Source: a virus | Virus record (IMG/VR): IMGVR_UViG_3300046804_004776 | Span: 1-30,099 of that record | Strand: one strand, 5' to 3' | DNA length: 30,099 bases | Shown: positions 28,597 to 30,099 of the stretch, in pieces | Numbering within the stretch: position 1 is the first letter of the stretch | How the letters are laid out: each line of letters starts with the position of its first letter | Position numbers and translations under genes: made by a program | The notes under the pieces: model-generated | Told to the model about the DNA's origin: nothing | Databases searched by the model: none | Seen by the model: only the letters and a program-made list of their open reading frames with translations

Positions 28597-29297
28597 TATT
28601 TCTTCTTCTTTATCCCTACCAAATTAAAAGTAACCCCTATACCAATTACAGGTATAATCTTACCATTATAACCTAACCCCAGGAACGGGCCCAAAACTGC
28701 GATTGTTTTCGGTACTGATGTTGTATAACTGTATCCTTCTTTCGGTTCAAAGAGTTTGTTGGTGTGGTAGATCTTGAGCTTGTATTCATCTGCTCGGAGC
28801 AATCGCTTAGTAGTAATACCAACATAAGTACTAGTGTCAGGAGAAAGCTGCAGATGGAAACTACCTGTTCGTTTTGCGTAATTACCGTAGTAACTGAGGA
28901 AGTAATCTTTCGTAGAAATGCTATCACCAAAAGTATGCGTGAAAGTATCAATGTAAACTGTATTCGTGGTGTAAGAATGGGTATCAATATTTGTAACGAG
29001 ATTTGTAACATTGGTAATGTTACCAGGTTTCACTTTTAGTGCTTTAGCAAGTGAATCAACAATTTGTTTCATCTGCTCAGGAGTAACTATGTTTCCATTT
29101 ACTTGGGTATAACTTGTTCCATTATTATCTACTCTATGTTCTGTTGGTTTATATACTGGTGTAATTACTGGAACAGGAGCTGATGATGAACAAGTTCTTA
29201 AATAACATATTAGCAGCACTACAATAATTGCAATATAAACAAAGTCCTTTCCTTTAAAGTCTTTGAAGTAATCCTTCAATGATTGTAGTGCTACCAT
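28596..29297 (-). CDS. Membrane-anchored protein, possible spanin or lysis factor
   Basis: A 233-residue protein with one N-terminal membrane segment (about 19-33, FVYIAIIVVLLICYL) after a charged start, then a long Thr/Asn/Val-rich region, and a C-terminus with a Gly/Leu-rich beta-like stretch (LGPFLGLGYNGKIIPVIGIG) ending in KKKK. The layout of a cytoplasmic start, one TM and a long periplasmic domain suits an inner-membrane spanin or a single-protein spanin, and the neighbouring gene looks holin-like. This is inference from topology and position, and a virion protein is possible. Confidence 0.55.
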   Translation of the reverse strand: MVALQSLKDYFKDFKGKDFVYIAIIVVLLICYLRTCSSSAPVPVITPVYKPTEHRVDNNGTSYTQVNGNIVTPEQMKQIVDSLAKALKVKPGNITNVTNLVTNIDTHSYTTNTVYIDTFTHTFGDSISTKDYFLSYYGNYAKRTGSFHLQLSPDTSTYVGITTKRLLRADEYKLKIYHTNKLFEPKEGYSYTTSVPKTIAVLGPFLGLGYNGKIIPVIGIGVTFNLVGIKKKK

Positions 29298-29305
29298 ATG
29301 TATTT

Positions 29306-29629
29306 TTATTTTGAAGCAATAGATAGATATTTCTTTGCTTCTATTTGATCAGGCAATATAGCTTCTTTACTAAAGACACCACCTGATTTATTATTATTCT
29401 TTCCTCCTTCATCTGGAGTACAAGGTTGCATTTTATCAAACCTTTCTTTGAGATTCTTTATCTCAGTTTTTTGCACCCCATTCTCTACAAGCAGTATTTC
29501 TAATTTACCTTCTATCGAGGTCAATTTATCAAAACTTACTTTTCCAAACCAAGCAAATGCTCCAAGAGTTATTCCCAAAAGATAGGTAAATGCTTTACTG
29601 TAATCAATACCTGCTTTTGTTGCTGACAT
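29306..29629 (-). CDS. Holin-like membrane protein with coiled coil
   Basis: A 107-residue protein. A short N-terminal segment is followed by a membrane helix (about 14-30, TYLLGITLGAFAWFGKV) and then a coiled coil (ILLVENGVQKTEIKNLKERF), and the C-terminus is charged. One TM plus coiled coil is the shape of XhlA-type or other holin-associated proteins. Co-location with the spanin-like gene and the virion protein on the minus strand suggests the late or lysis module. I cannot prove the function. Confidence 0.5.
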   Translation of the reverse strand: MSATKAGIDYSKAFTYLLGITLGAFAWFGKVSFDKLTSIEGKLEILLVENGVQKTEIKNLKERFDKMQPCTPDEGGKNNNKSGGVFSKEAILPDQIEAKKYLSIASK

Positions 29630-29639
29630 TTCTCAAAAA

Positions 29640-30099
29640 TTATGAAAGAGTTACTTTATACTGTTGTCCTGACCTTGCTGGAGTTGTTACACTTACAGAA
29701 GCTGTACCACTTCCACTTACACTTGGGTTATAACCAGATCCATTTGCTACTACTGTAGTTGCAGTAGCAGTAACTGAACCGGCAGCAGTAATTACAAAAG
29801 TGTAATCATAACCAAATGGTACAATAAAGCTAAACATACCTCCACCTGATGCAATGGTATTGTAATTTTCAAGAGCATCATCAGTTGTCTGCACCATTGT
29901 TACATTGGATGCAGAGTTATTGATAATAGTCAAAATAGATGCTGGTAAACCATTACATTCAGTGTAATCAGTTTGGATTTGCCTCCAATAACCATTCTTA
30001 GGTGTTACACCTATAGGACGATATTGCTCTGATCCTGGTATAATGTTACCGTTAACATCTAATCTTACCCAACCCACTAAGTTTCTGCGGTTTCCGGTT
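29640..30099 (-). CDS. Probable virion protein, C-terminal part (partial at right edge)
   Basis: The frame is open to the window edge (codons upstream of the GTG at 30077 also read through), so the gene continues outside and only about 152 C-terminal residues are seen. The visible part begins RRNLVGWVRLDVNG and includes IIPGSEQYRPIGVTP, and then repeated Ser/Thr/Val-rich beta-strand stretches (AAGSVTATATTVVANGSG; VSGSGTASVSVTTPARSG). Repetitive beta structure at the end of a late gene is typical of tail-fibre, baseplate or decoration proteins. I call it a probable virion protein only. Confidence 0.6.
   Translation of the reverse strand, partial: TGNRRNLVGWVRLDVNGNIIPGSEQYRPIGVTPKNGYWRQIQTDYTECNGLPASILTIINNSASNVTMVQTTDDALENYNTIASGGGMFSFIVPFGYDYTFVITAAGSVTATATTVVANGSGYNPSVSGSGTASVSVTTPARSGQQYKVTLS

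Overview
This window is a piece of a double-stranded DNA bacteriophage genome whose host is probably a Bacteroidota bacterium. It holds a long, tightly packed run of plus-strand genes for DNA replication, recombination and nucleotide metabolism. Many of these overlap by ATGA or TAATG. The host inference rests on three things. Promoter-like elements fit the Bacteroidota pattern TTG/TTTG-N19/20-TAnnTTTG (best at 25855-25885 and 3286-3316). Translation leaders are A-rich and mostly lack a Shine-Dalgarno sequence. One gene carries a DUF3127 domain, which is mostly found in Bacteroidota. A crAss-like or another large Bacteroidota phage is plausible, but the window contains no capsid, portal or terminase gene that would settle the lineage.

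Layout. (1) 1-3272: the C-terminal part of a spore photoproduct lyase-like repair enzyme; a GHKL-type ATPase gene split by a group I intron of about 1.3 kb that encodes a LAGLIDADG homing endonuclease; and a small lipoprotein. (2) 3273-3801: about 530 bases without a convincing protein gene but rich in RNA structure, with two separate candidates. One has its own promoter and terminator and pseudoknot-type complementarity. The other is closed by a bipartite 15-bp long-range helix. (3) 3802-5103: small genes, one with a DUF6378-like domain. (4) 5150-12664: the replication core, comprising family B DNA polymerase, an unknown protein, DnaB-like helicase, Sak4-like ATPase, a probable ssDNA-binding protein, small genes and a Toprim primase. 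(5) 12661-21992: mostly small acidic genes of unknown function, interrupted by ThyX, a dCTP deaminase family enzyme and a uracil-DNA glycosylase. (6) 21938-28045: the recombination block, comprising a RuvC-like resolvase, a PD-(D/E)XK nuclease, RecA, a DUF3127/J-domain fusion, an HNH protein interrupted by a GIY-YIG/HNH homing endonuclease, and a second PD-(D/E)XK nuclease. (7) 28011-30099, minus strand: small genes, two membrane-anchored proteins resembling lysis factors, and the C-terminus of a probable virion protein.

How the genes fit together: polymerase, helicase, primase and SSB would form the replisome. RecA, Sak4, RuvC and the nucleases would carry out recombination-dependent replication and DNA processing. 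dCTP deaminase and ThyX would supply dTTP precursors, while the glycosylase removes uracil. The plus-strand early module meets the minus-strand late module at a tail-to-tail gene overlap of 35 bases at 28011-28045. The observations most worth following are the intron that interrupts the ATP-binding N-box of an apparently circularly permuted GHKL ATPase, the two structured RNAs at 3273-3801, and the homing endonuclease insertion that left a duplicated HNH gene end.
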